64,000 nt of DNA from Streptomyces albiflavescens. Lineage in GTDB: Bacteria > Actinomycetota > Actinomycetes > Streptomycetales > Streptomycetaceae. The stretch spans positions 186,001 through 250,000 of the forward strand of contig NZ_BMMM01000001.1 of assembly GCF_014645835.1 (NCBI RefSeq), read 5' to 3'. Each line of letters begins with the position of its first letter. Position 1 is the stretch's first letter. Below are positions 52,867 through 61,579 of this stretch, one piece after another. Both the position numbers and the translations under genes were made by a program. The notes beneath the pieces are model-generated. The model searched no databases. It had not been told where the DNA came from and saw only the letters and a list, made by a program, of their open reading frames with translations.

Positions 52867-53077
52867 TCACAGCACGGTACGCAGCAGCTCGGCGAAGCCC
52901 TTGGGGTGGGTGATGTTGCCGTCGTGCCCGCAGGGGAAGTGGAGCAGGCCGGCGCCGAGTCCGGCGGCCGGTTCCTGCGCGCAGCGGTGGTCGAAGACGT
53001 GGCCCGGGGTGGCGCGCCCGGCCGCGGCCGTCGCCTGCCGGGGCGCTGGGAACCGCCCGGTGCGCAGACCCCCTTCA
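52867..53077 (-). pseudogene. C-terminal fragment of an alpha/beta hydrolase
   Basis: Minus frame ends HFPCGHDGNITHPKGFAELL then RTVL and stop; the GHD-x-x form with the His is like the catalytic-His end of alpha/beta hydrolases. No core domain or nucleophile precedes; text before it (ATPGHVFDHRCAQEPAAGLG) is not convincing. It lies between the P450 and the aldo/keto reductase. Confidence 0.5.
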
Positions 53078-53080
53078 CCA

Positions 53081-53965
53081 TCAGCGGCGGCCGAACGTGT
53101 CCAGCCCGATGTTGTCCGGGACGGGCCCGCTGCGCAGCCCGGTGTCGAGCGCGTCGATGGCCGCGACCTCGCCGGGGGTCAGCGCGAAGTCGAAGACGTC
53201 GAAGTTCTCCGCGATGCGGTGCGGCGTGACGGACTTCGGGATCGCGCACAGACCGTGCTCGATGTGCCAGCGCAGGACGACCTGGGCCGGGGTCCTGCCG
53301 TACTTGGCGGCGGCTTCGACGACGACCGGCTCCTCCAGGACGCTCCTGCCGCCGTTCGGGGCGTGGGGCCAGTAGCGGGTGATCCCGCCGAGCGGCGACC
53401 AGGCCTGGGTGACGATGCCCAGCCGGGCGTGCGCCTCGCGCAACTCCCCCTGGATGAAGTACGGGTGCAGTTCGACCTGGTTCACCGCCGGCACCACCTC
53501 GGTACGCTCCATGAGGTCGCTCAGGAGCCCCGGAGTGTGATTGGAGACGCCGATCGCCCGCACCCGGCCGTCGGCCAGCAGCTTCTCGGCGGCCCGGTAG
53601 GCGGCCGTCCACGGGTCCGGATCGGCCGGAGCCGGCTGGTGCAGCAGATACAGGTCCAGGTAGTCCAGCCCCAGGTTGGCCAGGCTGGTATCGAAGGCGC
53701 GCAGGGCGGAGTCGTAGCCGTAGTCGGACAGCCACAGCTTGGTCGTGACGAAGACGTCGCCGCGGTCGACGCCGGAGCGCACGAGGCCCTCGCCGACCTC
53801 CTTCTCGTTGCGGTACGCGGCCGCAGTGTCGATCAGGCGGTAGCCGTCCCTCAGGGCGGTGTCGACCGCGGCGGCGGTCTCCTCCGGAGGGCTCTGGTAC
53901 ACGCCGAGCCCCAGAGTGGGCATCTCGACGCCGTTGTTCAGCTTGAGGAGTGGGGTGCTGGACAT
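53081..53965 (-). CDS. Aldo/keto reductase (AKR5-like, 2,5-diketo-gluconate reductase type)
   Basis: 294 residues, (beta/alpha)8 fold. Catalytic tetrad: Asp in GYRLIDTAAAYRNEKEVG (with Tyr), Lys in VFVTTKLWLSDYG, and His in YLLHQPAPAD. NADPH loop IPKSVTPHRIAENFDVFDF. Reduces aldehydes or ketones. Part of a redox-gene run with the zinc ADH and a second AKR upstream. Confidence 0.95.
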   Translation of the reverse strand: MSSTPLLKLNNGVEMPTLGLGVYQSPPEETAAAVDTALRDGYRLIDTAAAYRNEKEVGEGLVRSGVDRGDVFVTTKLWLSDYGYDSALRAFDTSLANLGLDYLDLYLLHQPAPADPDPWTAAYRAAEKLLADGRVRAIGVSNHTPGLLSDLMERTEVVPAVNQVELHPYFIQGELREAHARLGIVTQAWSPLGGITRYWPHAPNGGRSVLEEPVVVEAAAKYGRTPAQVVLRWHIEHGLCAIPKSVTPHRIAENFDVFDFALTPGEVAAIDALDTGLRSGPVPDNIGLDTFGRR

Positions 53966-53990
53966 GCAATTTCCTTGGAGAGAGAAGAGT

Positions 53991-55061
53991 TCACGGCTGG
54001 ACGAGGACCTTCAGCGCCGCGCGGTCGGCCATCGCGCGGTAGCCGTCCGGTATGTCGCCCAGGCCGACGGTGCGGTCGAAGACGCGGCCGGGCTCGATCC
54101 GGCCCTCCAGCACGTCGGGCAGCAGTTCGTCGATGTAGGCGCGGGCCGGGGCCACCCCTCCGGTGAGGGTGATGTTGTTCATGAACTCCGTGAAGCCCAG
54201 GGGGATTTCGCCGTACTGGGGTGCGCCGACGCGGCTGACCGTGCCGCCGGGACGGACCACGCCGAGGGACATCCGCAGGGCCGGGAGCGTGCCGACGCAC
54301 TCCAGCACGGTGTGGGTGCCGTCGCCGCGGGTCAGTTCCCGGACGCGCTCGATGCCTTCCTCGTCGCGCTCGGCCACGACGTCGGTGGCGCCGAAGTCGC
54401 GGCCCAGCTCGGTACGGTCCTTGTGCCGGCCCATCAGGACGATCCTCCCCCAGTCTCGGCTTCGCTCGACCGGGGGCACCCCCATGGCGCCGAGCCGCTT
54501 GGCGGCCAGCACGGCCGACAGCCCGACCGCGCCATCGCCGATCACGGTCACGGTCGTACGCGGGTCGACCCCGGCCGTCACCGCGCAGTGGTGGCCGGTG
54601 CAGAACACGTCGGAGAGGGTGAGCAGGGAGGGCAGGAGGGCCGAGTCCTCGGCGACGGGCAGCTTGACCAGCGTGCCCTGCGCCTGGGGCACCCGTACCG
54701 CCTCGCCCTGGCCGCCGTCGATACCGTCGCGCGCCCACAGGCCGCCGTGCCGGCAGGAGGTGTGCAGGCCCTCACGGCAGAAGTCGCAGGTGCTGTCGGA
54801 CCAGACGAAGGGCGCGACCACCAGGTCACCACGCTTCAGCCCGGACACGTCCGAGCCGATGTCCTCCACCACGCCGAGGAATTCGTGGCCCATGCGTTCG
54901 CCTTGCTCGGTGGGCGGCATCGAGGCGTAGGGCCACAGGTCGCTGCCGCAGACGCAGGAACGCAGCACGCGTACGAGGGCGTCGGTGGGCTGTTGGATCT
55001 TCGGGTCGGGGACGTCCTCCACCCGGACGTCGCCGGCGCCGTACATCAGTGTTGCGCGCAT
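53991..55061 (-). CDS. Zinc-dependent alcohol dehydrogenase with inserted palindromic repeat
   Basis: 356 residues. Catalytic zinc ligands in SCVCGSDLWPY and GHEFLG; structural zinc cysteines C-x2-C-x-x-x-x-x-x-C type in STCDFCREGLHTSCRHGG. The Rossmann motif VTVIGDGAVGLSAVLAAKRLGA is followed by MGVPPVERSRDWGR before IVLMGRHKDRTELG. The extra 13 residues come from the 41-bp Streptomyces repeat 54445-54485 inserted in frame between two secondary-structure elements. Relatives read LGAERIVLMGRHKDRT directly. Activity may persist if the loop tolerates it. Confidence 0.93.
   Translation of the reverse strand: MRATLMYGAGDVRVEDVPDPKIQQPTDALVRVLRSCVCGSDLWPYASMPPTEQGERMGHEFLGVVEDIGSDVSGLKRGDLVVAPFVWSDSTCDFCREGLHTSCRHGGLWARDGIDGGQGEAVRVPQAQGTLVKLPVAEDSALLPSLLTLSDVFCTGHHCAVTAGVDPRTTVTVIGDGAVGLSAVLAAKRLGAMGVPPVERSRDWGRIVLMGRHKDRTELGRDFGATDVVAERDEEGIERVRELTRGDGTHTVLECVGTLPALRMSLGVVRPGGTVSRVGAPQYGEIPLGFTEFMNNITLTGGVAPARAYIDELLPDVLEGRIEPGRVFDRTVGLGDIPDGYRAMADRAALKVLVQP
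54445..54485. repeat. Palindromic 41-bp repeat, copy 2, inside a coding sequence
   Basis: Matches 13536-13576 at 36 of 41 positions. It adds 13 codons in frame to the ADH gene (39-42 bp net). Confidence 0.8.
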
Positions 55062-55120
55062 GGGGATGCTTCCGATTCTCTGTTGTGCGATGCGGAATGG
55101 ACGGTTAGTCGGTCCGCTTG

Positions 55121-56098
55121 TCAGTAGCGGCCGCCCGTCGGAGCGGGCAGGGCGTCCAGCTCGGCCAGGTCGGCCGCGCTCAGTTCGACGTCCGCCGCGC
55201 CGACGTTGTCGGCCAGGTACTTCGGGGTCTTGGTGCCGGGGATGGGGACGACGTATCGGCCCTGGGCGACCACCCACGCCAGCGCCACCTGCGCCGGGGT
55301 GGCCCCCACACGCTCGGCGATCTCCCGCACCCGGCCGACGATGGCGAGGTTGGCGCGCAGCGCGTCCTGCTGGAAGCGCGGCAGCCGGCGCCGGAAGTCG
55401 TCCTCGGGCAGGTCGTCGAAGGACGAGAACCGCCCGACGAGGAAGCCCCGGCCCAGGGGCGAGAACGGCAGGAAGGCGATGCCCTGCTCCTGGCAGTACG
55501 GCAGCACCTCGTCCAGCGCGTCGCGGGTCCACAGCGACATCTCCGACTGCACGGACGTCACCGGGTGCACGGTCTGCGCCCGCTCGATCTGCTCGACGGT
55601 CACCTCGGACAGGCCGATGTGCCGCGCCTTGCCCGCGGCCACGACCTCCGCCATGGCGCCCCAGGTCTCCTCGATCGGTACCTCGGGGTCGACGCGGTGC
55701 AGCTGGTAGAAGTCCACGTAGTCGGTGCCGAGACGGCGCAGGCTCTCGTCGATCGACTTCCGTATGTGCTCGGGGCGGCCGTTGTTGACGATGAGCGGGG
55801 AGCCCTCGGGCCCGCCGGCCGGGTCGGCTACGTACAGGCCGACCTTGGTGGCGAGAACCGCGCGTTCGCGATGACCGTCCGCGAGCGCCCGGCCGACCAA
55901 CTCCTCGTTGGTGTACGGCCCGTACACATCAGCGGTGTCGATCAGTGTCGCGCCCAGGTCGAGGGCCTGTCGGATCACCTCGATGGAGGTGTCGTCGTCC
56001 CGCGGGGTCTTCACGTCGTACGCGAAGGTCATGCCCATGCAGCCCAGGCCGATGACGCCGACGTCGGGGCCCTTGCTGCCCAGTGTGGTGGTACGCAT
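55121..56098 (-). CDS. Aldo/keto reductase (AKR13-like)
   Basis: 325 residues. Tetrad: Asp and Tyr in LIDTADVYGPYTNEELVG, Lys in AVLATKVGLYVADPAG, His in DFYQLHRVDPEVP. C-terminal IPGTKTPKYLADNVGAADVE is the cofactor loop. Text is like the AKR13/YakC group of broad aldehyde reductases. Adjacent to an internally deleted relative. Confidence 0.95.
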   Translation of the reverse strand: MRTTTLGSKGPDVGVIGLGCMGMTFAYDVKTPRDDDTSIEVIRQALDLGATLIDTADVYGPYTNEELVGRALADGHRERAVLATKVGLYVADPAGGPEGSPLIVNNGRPEHIRKSIDESLRRLGTDYVDFYQLHRVDPEVPIEETWGAMAEVVAAGKARHIGLSEVTVEQIERAQTVHPVTSVQSEMSLWTRDALDEVLPYCQEQGIAFLPFSPLGRGFLVGRFSSFDDLPEDDFRRRLPRFQQDALRANLAIVGRVREIAERVGATPAQVALAWVVAQGRYVVPIPGTKTPKYLADNVGAADVELSAADLAELDALPAPTGGRY

Positions 56099-56222
56099 GG
56101 TCGCTGTCCCAGCTCCTTACTCAGATGTGCGGTTGTGGTCGGCTTCGGCGGCCTTGTCGCCCGGGCGGTCCCCGGGCTGCCGTCGCCTGTGCTTGGTTGC
56201 GTGGCGTCCACGACCTGTGCAC

Positions 56223-56693
56223 TCAGTGGTGGTCGATCATGTCCAGGTGGTCCTTGCCGAGGCGGTCACCGACGGCAGGGGTGAGGTGGTCGAGCCGGTG
56301 GAGCACCTCGCCGGACAGCTGGATGCCGTCGGCCGCGACGTTCTCCTCCAGGTGGGAGACGCGCCGGGTGCCGGGGATCGGGGCGATGTCGTCGCCCTGG
56401 GCCACCAGCCAGGCCAGGCACAGCTGCCCCGGAGTGATGCCGGCCTCGTCGGCGATCACCTCGACCTCGTCGGCGACGCGCAGGTTCTGCCGGAAGTACG
56501 CGGCGTCGTTGAAGCGCGGCATGGTCGCGCGCAGGTCGACCTGGGGGTGCGTGACGCCGAGATCGAGCGCGCGGTGGATGGCGCGGATGCCTTCCTCGTC
56601 ATCCGCGTTCGCGCCGGTGTAGAGCGCGTTGATGGGCATCGCACCCATACCGATTCGGGTGACGTCCAGCGTCCCGAGCTTGATGTGCTTCAT
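56223..56693 (-). pseudogene. Aldo/keto reductase with in-frame internal deletion
   Basis: 156 codons. N-terminal 50 residues (MKHIKLGTLDVTRIGMGAMP, DDEEGIRAIHRALDLGVTH) join directly to the C-terminal 100 (VDLRATMPRFN, GITPGQLCLAWLVAQGDDIA, IPGTRRVSHLEENVAADGIQ). The middle of about 170 residues with all four catalytic residues is gone, although the frame is intact. Intact relatives have 320-330 residues. Probably a decayed paralogue of 55121-56098. It is divergent from the XRE gene, so the deletion also alters that unit. Confidence 0.8.
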
Positions 56694-56825
56694 GGGGGTG
56701 GTACTCCGTCCGTTCGCCGGATGCCGAGCGGCGTCCGTGGGCCGCGCGTGGGGACCGACTCCGACGGGATCAACCCTGCTGCGCGGGCGCGCCGCGTGGC
56801 AGACCGCGCTGTGCCGGGGAGCCGT

Positions 56826-56893
56826 GTTCCGGGGTGTGACAGGGCCCCTCAAGCGCCTACCGCCCAGGTCACGGCGTTGCCACACTCGATGGC
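56826..56893 (+). promoter_or_regulatory. Duplicated promoter block upstream of XRE gene 1
   Basis: The 23 bp from 56826 (GTTCCGGGGTGTGACAGGG then CCCC) recur unchanged at 58668-58690, both 45 bp before the ATG. GTGAC and GTCAC half-sites lie about 28 bp apart in the first block. The conserved spacing suggests operator/promoter function for both genes. Confidence 0.55.
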
Positions 56894-57823
56894 ATGACGA
56901 GCGAGCAGGACAGCGGCACAGAGTTGGGGCGCTTTCTGCGTGCCCGCCGGGCCCGGGTGACCCCCGCCGAGGTCGGCCTGACGGCCGGCGGCGGCCGGCG
57001 CCGGACGCCCGGGCTGCGCCGTGAGGAACTGGCCGCCCTCGCCGGGATCAGCATCGACTACTGCAGCCGCCTGGAACGCGGCAGGGAGACCCGTCCCAGC
57101 CCGTCCGTGGTCGACGCCCTCGCCCGCGCCCTGCTGCTGGACCAGGACGAGCACGAGCACCTGCGCAGTCTGGCCGCCCGCGCCGCCCGGACCGCGCCCG
57201 AACCTCCGACCGCGCCCAGCCGGACCGTACGGCCCGGCGTCAAACTGCTGTTGTCGAGCCTGCGACCCAACCCCGCGTATGTGGTCAGCCGTACCAACGA
57301 CCTGCTCGCCTGCAACCCGAGCGGGCTGCGCCTGTTCGTCGGGATGGAGGACTGGCCGGCCGGGCAGCGCAACATCGCGCGCTATGTCTTTCTCCACCCG
57401 GCGGCGCGCGAGCTCTTCCACGACTGGCACCACCAGATCCGTGGCTGTGTCGCCCGACTGCGCGCCCTGGCCGGCACCGACCCCGATGCTCCGGACCTGA
57501 CCCGGCTCGCCGGTGAACTGCTCCTGAAGAGCCCGGAGTTCGCCCGTCTGTGGGAGCGCTACGACGTGCAGGGCAGCACCCACGGACGAAAGACCTTCCA
57601 CCACCCCGAGGTCGGCGAGCTCACTCTGGGTTACCAGTCCATGGAGCTGGAAGGCACCCCTGGCCACCGCCTGATCGCGTATTACGCCGAACCGGGCACC
57701 CCCGAGTACGACGCCTTGGTCCTCCTCGACCTGCTTGCGTCCGAACGCTCGTCGAACGGGGCCGTACCGAGCGGCGGACCAGCGGAAACCACCCCGAGCG
57801 GGGCCACGTCCCCTTCGCCCTGA
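56894..57823 (+). CDS. XRE-family regulator with MmyB-type ligand domain, copy 1
   Basis: 309 residues. The HTH (about 10-75) has LGRFLRARRARVTPAEVGLT, RRTPGLRREELAALAGISID, CSRLERGRETRPSPSVVDAL. The MmyB-like PAS domain (about 115-280) has VVSRTNDLLACNPSGLRLF and HPEVGELTLGYQSMELEG. Regulators of this type usually control a divergent dehydrogenase; here the divergent neighbour is the internally deleted AKR. Confidence 0.92.
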   Translation: MTSEQDSGTELGRFLRARRARVTPAEVGLTAGGGRRRTPGLRREELAALAGISIDYCSRLERGRETRPSPSVVDALARALLLDQDEHEHLRSLAARAARTAPEPPTAPSRTVRPGVKLLLSSLRPNPAYVVSRTNDLLACNPSGLRLFVGMEDWPAGQRNIARYVFLHPAARELFHDWHHQIRGCVARLRALAGTDPDAPDLTRLAGELLLKSPEFARLWERYDVQGSTHGRKTFHHPEVGELTLGYQSMELEGTPGHRLIAYYAEPGTPEYDALVLLDLLASERSSNGAVPSGGPAETTPSGATSPSP

Positions 57824-57839
57824 CGCGGCCGGCGGGTCG

Positions 57840-58505
57840 TCACGAGCCCAGGTCGTCGGCGAAGGACCGGAAGCCGTGCCGGTCCTGGTGCAGGCGCCAC
57901 AGGGTGTCCGCGAGCACTGCCGGGTCCTTCCTGGCGTGTCCCGGGACGATCTCGCCGGGGATGATGAGCTGTGCGACGTGGATGCCCTCGGCCGCGAGCG
58001 TGTCGTGCAGCAGATGGCCGTAGGCGCTCTCGGCGGCGAAGGCGATCGATGTGCCGGCGCGGTCGCGGTCCGGGACCACGGCGGAGCCGCCGTTGACGAA
58101 GAGGATGGTGCCCCGGCCCATTGCGCGCATGCCGGGCAGCACCTGCTGTACGGCCGCGACGGGGCCGTACACGGAGAATTCGATCGGGCCGGCGAGGTCG
58201 GCGGCGCTGGTCTCCAGGACCGGCCGCATGAAGTCCTGGTGCGGGAGCGGGCTGTACTGCAGAACCTCGATGGGGCCCAGGGTCGCGGTCGCCGCGTCGA
58301 GGGCTGCCTCCAGGGTTTTCGGATCGCGCACGTCGGCGGCGAATCCGCGCGCCGTGATGCCCTCGGCGGCCAGATCCGCGGCGAGGCGGCTCGTCCGTTC
58401 CTGGGTGCGTGCGATGAGCGCTACGTCGAAACCCTCGCCGCCGAACCGCCGTGCGACGGCGGCTCCGAGGCCTGGTCCCGCTCCGATGATGGCGATGGTG
58501 GTCAT
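57840..58505 (-). CDS. Short-chain dehydrogenase/reductase (atypical active site)
   Basis: 221 residues. Rossmann start TIAIIGAGPGLGAAVARRFG (G-x3-G-x-G as GAGPGLG). Usual NNAG is replaced by LQYSPLP and the catalytic Tyr-x3-Lys by FAAESAYGHLL, so it is not a standard catalytic SDR; similar atypical SDRs with YSP occur in actinomycetes. Divergent from XRE gene 2, its likely regulator. Confidence 0.88.
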   Translation of the reverse strand: MTTIAIIGAGPGLGAAVARRFGGEGFDVALIARTQERTSRLAADLAAEGITARGFAADVRDPKTLEAALDAATATLGPIEVLQYSPLPHQDFMRPVLETSAADLAGPIEFSVYGPVAAVQQVLPGMRAMGRGTILFVNGGSAVVPDRDRAGTSIAFAAESAYGHLLHDTLAAEGIHVAQLIIPGEIVPGHARKDPAVLADTLWRLHQDRHGFRSFADDLGS

Positions 58506-58667
58506 GGTCCTGGCTTCCTTGGACGGCTCGAGGTCCTGGTGATTCCGAACGTACTGGAGGTCGTGGCGGTCAGCTCGGCGTCGAGCGTGATGAAGAAGAA
58601 GCCGAGTGCCGCCGCGGCCTGCGCCGCACCGGTGCCGGGAGGCGCCGCACCCGTGCCGGGGAGTGCT

Positions 58668-58735
58668 GTTCCGGGGTGTGACAGGGCCCCCCACGCAGCT
58701 GTCACGCAGGTCACAGGGCTGCCACACTGGAACAC
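58668..58735 (+). promoter_or_regulatory. Duplicated promoter block upstream of XRE gene 2
   Basis: Carries the same first 23 bp as 56826-56848, then TGTCAC and CAGGTCACA. Same distance (45 bp) to the ATG as in copy 1. Confidence 0.55.
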
Positions 58736-59641
58736 ATGGCACGTGAACGGCGGAGCGGTGGCAGCGACGGCAGCGAGCTGGGAAGGTTTCTGCGTGCCCG
58801 CCGGGCCCGGGTGACCCCCGCCGATGTCGGCCTTCCTCAGGGCCCCGGGCTGCGCCGCACGCCCGGCCTGCGCCGCGAGGAACTGGCCACGCTCGCCGGG
58901 GTCAGCATCGACTACTACACGCGCCTGGAACGCGGCAAGGAAACCAACCCCAGCCCGTCCGTCGTCGACGCCCTCGCCACCGCCCTGCTGCTCGCGGGCG
59001 AGGAGCACGAGCACCTGCGCGACCTGGCCGCACGCGCAGCCCGCAGCAACGCCACCGAACCGCCGACCGTGCCCAGCCGGACCGTGGCTCGCGGTGTCGA
59101 GCTGCTACTGGAGAGCATGCGGCCCTGTCCCGCGCACGTGGTCAGCCGCACGATGGAACTGCTCGCCTGGAACCCCGGCGGGCTGCGGCTGATGGCCGGA
59201 ATGGAGGACTGGCCGGCCGGGCAGCGCAACGTCGTGCGCTACGTCTTCCTCCACCCCGCCGCCCGCGCACTCTTCGACGACTGGGAGAACCAGATCCGCG
59301 GCTGCGTCGCCCGCCTGCGCACGCTGGCCGGCACCGACCCCGCCGCCCCCGACCTCACCGGGCTCGTCGACGAACTCCTGCTCAAGAGCCCGGACTTCGC
59401 GCGGCTGTGGGAGCAGTACGACGTCAAGGGAAACACCTCGGGCCGCAAGACCTTCCACCACCCCCAGGTGGGCGAGGTGACGTTCGGCTACCAGGTCATG
59501 GAACTGGAGGGCGCCCGCGGCCACCGGCTGGTCGCGTACCACGCCGAGCCCGGCACTCCTGAGTACGACGCGATGCTGCTGCTCGACGCGACCGCGACCC
59601 GGGAGACCTCGAAGGGGGCCACGCTCGAGACCAGCCCCTGA
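58736..59641 (+). CDS. XRE-family regulator with MmyB-type ligand domain, copy 2
   Basis: 301 residues, strongly similar along its length to the protein at 56894 (RFLRARRARVTPADVG, GMEDWPAGQRNVVRYVFLHP, GRKTFHHPQVGEVTFGYQVM). Only the N-terminal ten residues and the tail differ much. Tandem paralogue, with the divergent SDR as likely target. Confidence 0.93.
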   Translation: MARERRSGGSDGSELGRFLRARRARVTPADVGLPQGPGLRRTPGLRREELATLAGVSIDYYTRLERGKETNPSPSVVDALATALLLAGEEHEHLRDLAARAARSNATEPPTVPSRTVARGVELLLESMRPCPAHVVSRTMELLAWNPGGLRLMAGMEDWPAGQRNVVRYVFLHPAARALFDDWENQIRGCVARLRTLAGTDPAAPDLTGLVDELLLKSPDFARLWEQYDVKGNTSGRKTFHHPQVGEVTFGYQVMELEGARGHRLVAYHAEPGTPEYDAMLLLDATATRETSKGATLETSP

Positions 59642-59675
59642 CGCCGCTCCCTCAGCGGGTGCTGCTGCGGGGCGC

Positions 59676-59909
59676 TTGGTACTCGGCGTCGTCGACCTCA
59701 CCCGGAGTGTGGGCACCAAGGCCCTGAACCACCCGGTCGCGGGCGCACTCACCCTCGATTGGGACACCCTCACCTGCACCACCGACCACGACCAGCAGCT
59801 CGTCATCTGGACCGCGGAACCCGGCACACCGTCGCACGAGGGCCTGCGCTTCCTCGCCTCCTGGGCGGCAGCCGAGCGCCTCCGGTCCTCGACCACGGGG
59901 CCGGCTTGA
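59676..59909 (+). pseudogene. C-terminal fragment of a third MmyB-type XRE regulator
   Basis: Reads HPVAGALTLDWDTLTCTTDH, DQQLVIWTAEPGTPSHEGLR, FLASWAA: the C-terminal MmyB-domain end of an XRE regulator of a different subgroup. HTH absent. Confidence 0.75.
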
Positions 59910-59911
59910 CG

Positions 59912-60183
59912 TCGCCCTGCGCGCCGTCCCCTTCGCGGTACCGCGCACGCTGCGCCCCTCGGTGATCGTGCGGCAGCTGTCGGCGTGGATGCCGGTGGGC
60001 ATTCTCGCGATCCTGGCGGTGACCGCCCTGCACGGCACCATCGCCGCCGAGACACACGCCACGTGGTGCGCACTGCTCGCGGTAGCCGTCACGGCGGGCG
60101 TCCACGTCACCTGCGGCCGCCGCACGATCCTGAGCGTCGGCATCGGCACCGCCGTTTACGTCGTCCTCGTCAACTCCCTCTGA
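59912..60183 (+). pseudogene. azlD: AzlD-like branched-chain amino acid exporter subunit, N-truncated
   Basis: Frame 59912-60183 reads ALRAVPFAVPRTLRPSVIVR, WMPVGILAILAVTALHG and TILSVGIGTAVYVVLVNSL, like the C-terminal three quarters of AzlD. The first helix and start are missing, and no azlC is adjacent. A GTG at 59962 could start a 73-residue product without function. Confidence 0.65.
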
Positions 60184-60207
60184 AACCCGAGGCTGTGACG
60201 GGGGGTC

Positions 60208-61128
60208 TCACCCCACGTCCAGCACCGCCTTGCCCCGCAACCGCCGGTTCCCCAGGGCCTCCACCGCGTCCGCGATCTTGTCCCAAGGGCCGCGCCAGCC
60301 GACCGGCACGCGCAGCTTCCCCGTGGCGACCAAGCCCAGCAGTCGGCCCAACTGCGCTTGCCGGTCGGTGAGTCCGGCGCCGTTGTAGACGGAGACGATC
60401 GCCTTCGGTGCACGGCTGCCCAGGCTGGAGCCCACGGACAGGGTCGCCTCCTGTCCGGAGGCCCAGCCGACGCTCTGCAGGCTTCCGCCGGGCGCGAGCA
60501 GGGCGTACGCGGCGACCAGTTGGTCGCCACCCACGGTGTCGACGACGACATCGACAGGCGGCGTCACTCCGGAGGGGCCGATCGCCACCTCGTCCGCGCC
60601 GAGATCGGCCAGGCCCCGGGCACTCTCCTCGGAACCGGCGACGGCGATGACGTACGCACCACCGATGGCCGCGAGTTGCACGGCGAACCCGCCGACGCCG
60701 CCGGACGCGCCGGTCACCAGCACCCTGCGGCCCAGCAGCGGTCCCGCCTGCTCCAGCGCCCGCAGGGCCGTGCCGGCGGCGACCGGCAGTGTGGCCGCAT
60801 CGCCCAGGTCGATCCCGTCGGTCACCACGGCCAGGTCCGCCACGTCCATGGCCCGCAGGGCGCCGAAGCCGCCGCCGTCCGCGAAGCCCACCACCCGGCT
60901 GCCGACCGCCGGCCCGCTGCCGTCGGCCGCGGCGGCCACGACGACACCGGCCGCGTCGAAGCCGAGCACGTCCCCGGGCTCGGCCCGCTGCGCGAAGAAC
61001 AGTTCGGCCGCGTTGAGCGAGGTGTGCCGGACCTCGATCAGGGCCTGGCCGGGGCCGGGTACGGGGTCCGGGGCCTCGCCCAGTCGCAGCCTTCCAGGGA
61101 CCGCGGGGTCAACGATCAGTGCGCGCAT
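60208..61128 (-). CDS. Zinc-independent quinone oxidoreductase (MDR family)
   Basis: 306 residues. VRHTSLNAAELFFAQRAEPG, then FDAAGVVV; Rossmann RVLVTGASGGVGGFAVQLAA near 135; GSLQSVGWASG and AIVSVYNGAGLTDRQ. No zinc ligands. Reduces quinones or enones with NAD(P)H. Confidence 0.93.
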   Translation of the reverse strand: MRALIVDPAVPGRLRLGEAPDPVPGPGQALIEVRHTSLNAAELFFAQRAEPGDVLGFDAAGVVVAAAADGSGPAVGSRVVGFADGGGFGALRAMDVADLAVVTDGIDLGDAATLPVAAGTALRALEQAGPLLGRRVLVTGASGGVGGFAVQLAAIGGAYVIAVAGSEESARGLADLGADEVAIGPSGVTPPVDVVVDTVGGDQLVAAYALLAPGGSLQSVGWASGQEATLSVGSSLGSRAPKAIVSVYNGAGLTDRQAQLGRLLGLVATGKLRVPVGWRGPWDKIADAVEALGNRRLRGKAVLDVG

Positions 61129-61579
61129 GAGAGGTTCCTTCTCTCGTCGACAGCGACTCGAAAGACTCCAACTCCCGCTGATCCGGCGTTCTTCCCACCG
61201 CCTTCTCCGGACCTGGAAGGTCGACCTCGATCGGTGGGCCGCGGCCCTCGCTCAACGTCCGCGCGCGGGCCACTGAGTTGCGCATCACAGCCAGTCCCGC
61301 TGCCGAGTGGTACAGTGCACTCAGCACTTGTGTACGCCCCGTCTCGGGCGCCGGTGCCGGTTCCCCTTCATTTCGCTGACACGCCCGTCGCTTTCCAACC
61401 GGCGGACCAGCGTCTCAGCATCACCTCTTGCGCACAGCCTCGGGCAGTCGATCCCGTCCGGCGTTCGCGAGGTGATGTCTCCCCGCCCGCGGAGGCGTGA
61501 GCACGCCGCCTCCCCCGCCGGCGCATCCCCCTTCCCTTCCTCATGACCTCATGAATCCGTCCTTGAAAGGACCCGCATC
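61129..61579. other. No supported gene; leader region of rho
   Basis: 450 bp between the divergent oxidoreductase and rho. A short minus-strand frame (MLSALYHSAAGLAVMRNSVA) opens near 61327 but lacks family features. Palindrome-like GTGCACTCAGCAC lies near 61313. The 5-prime part of the rho transcript probably starts here. Confidence 0.4.
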
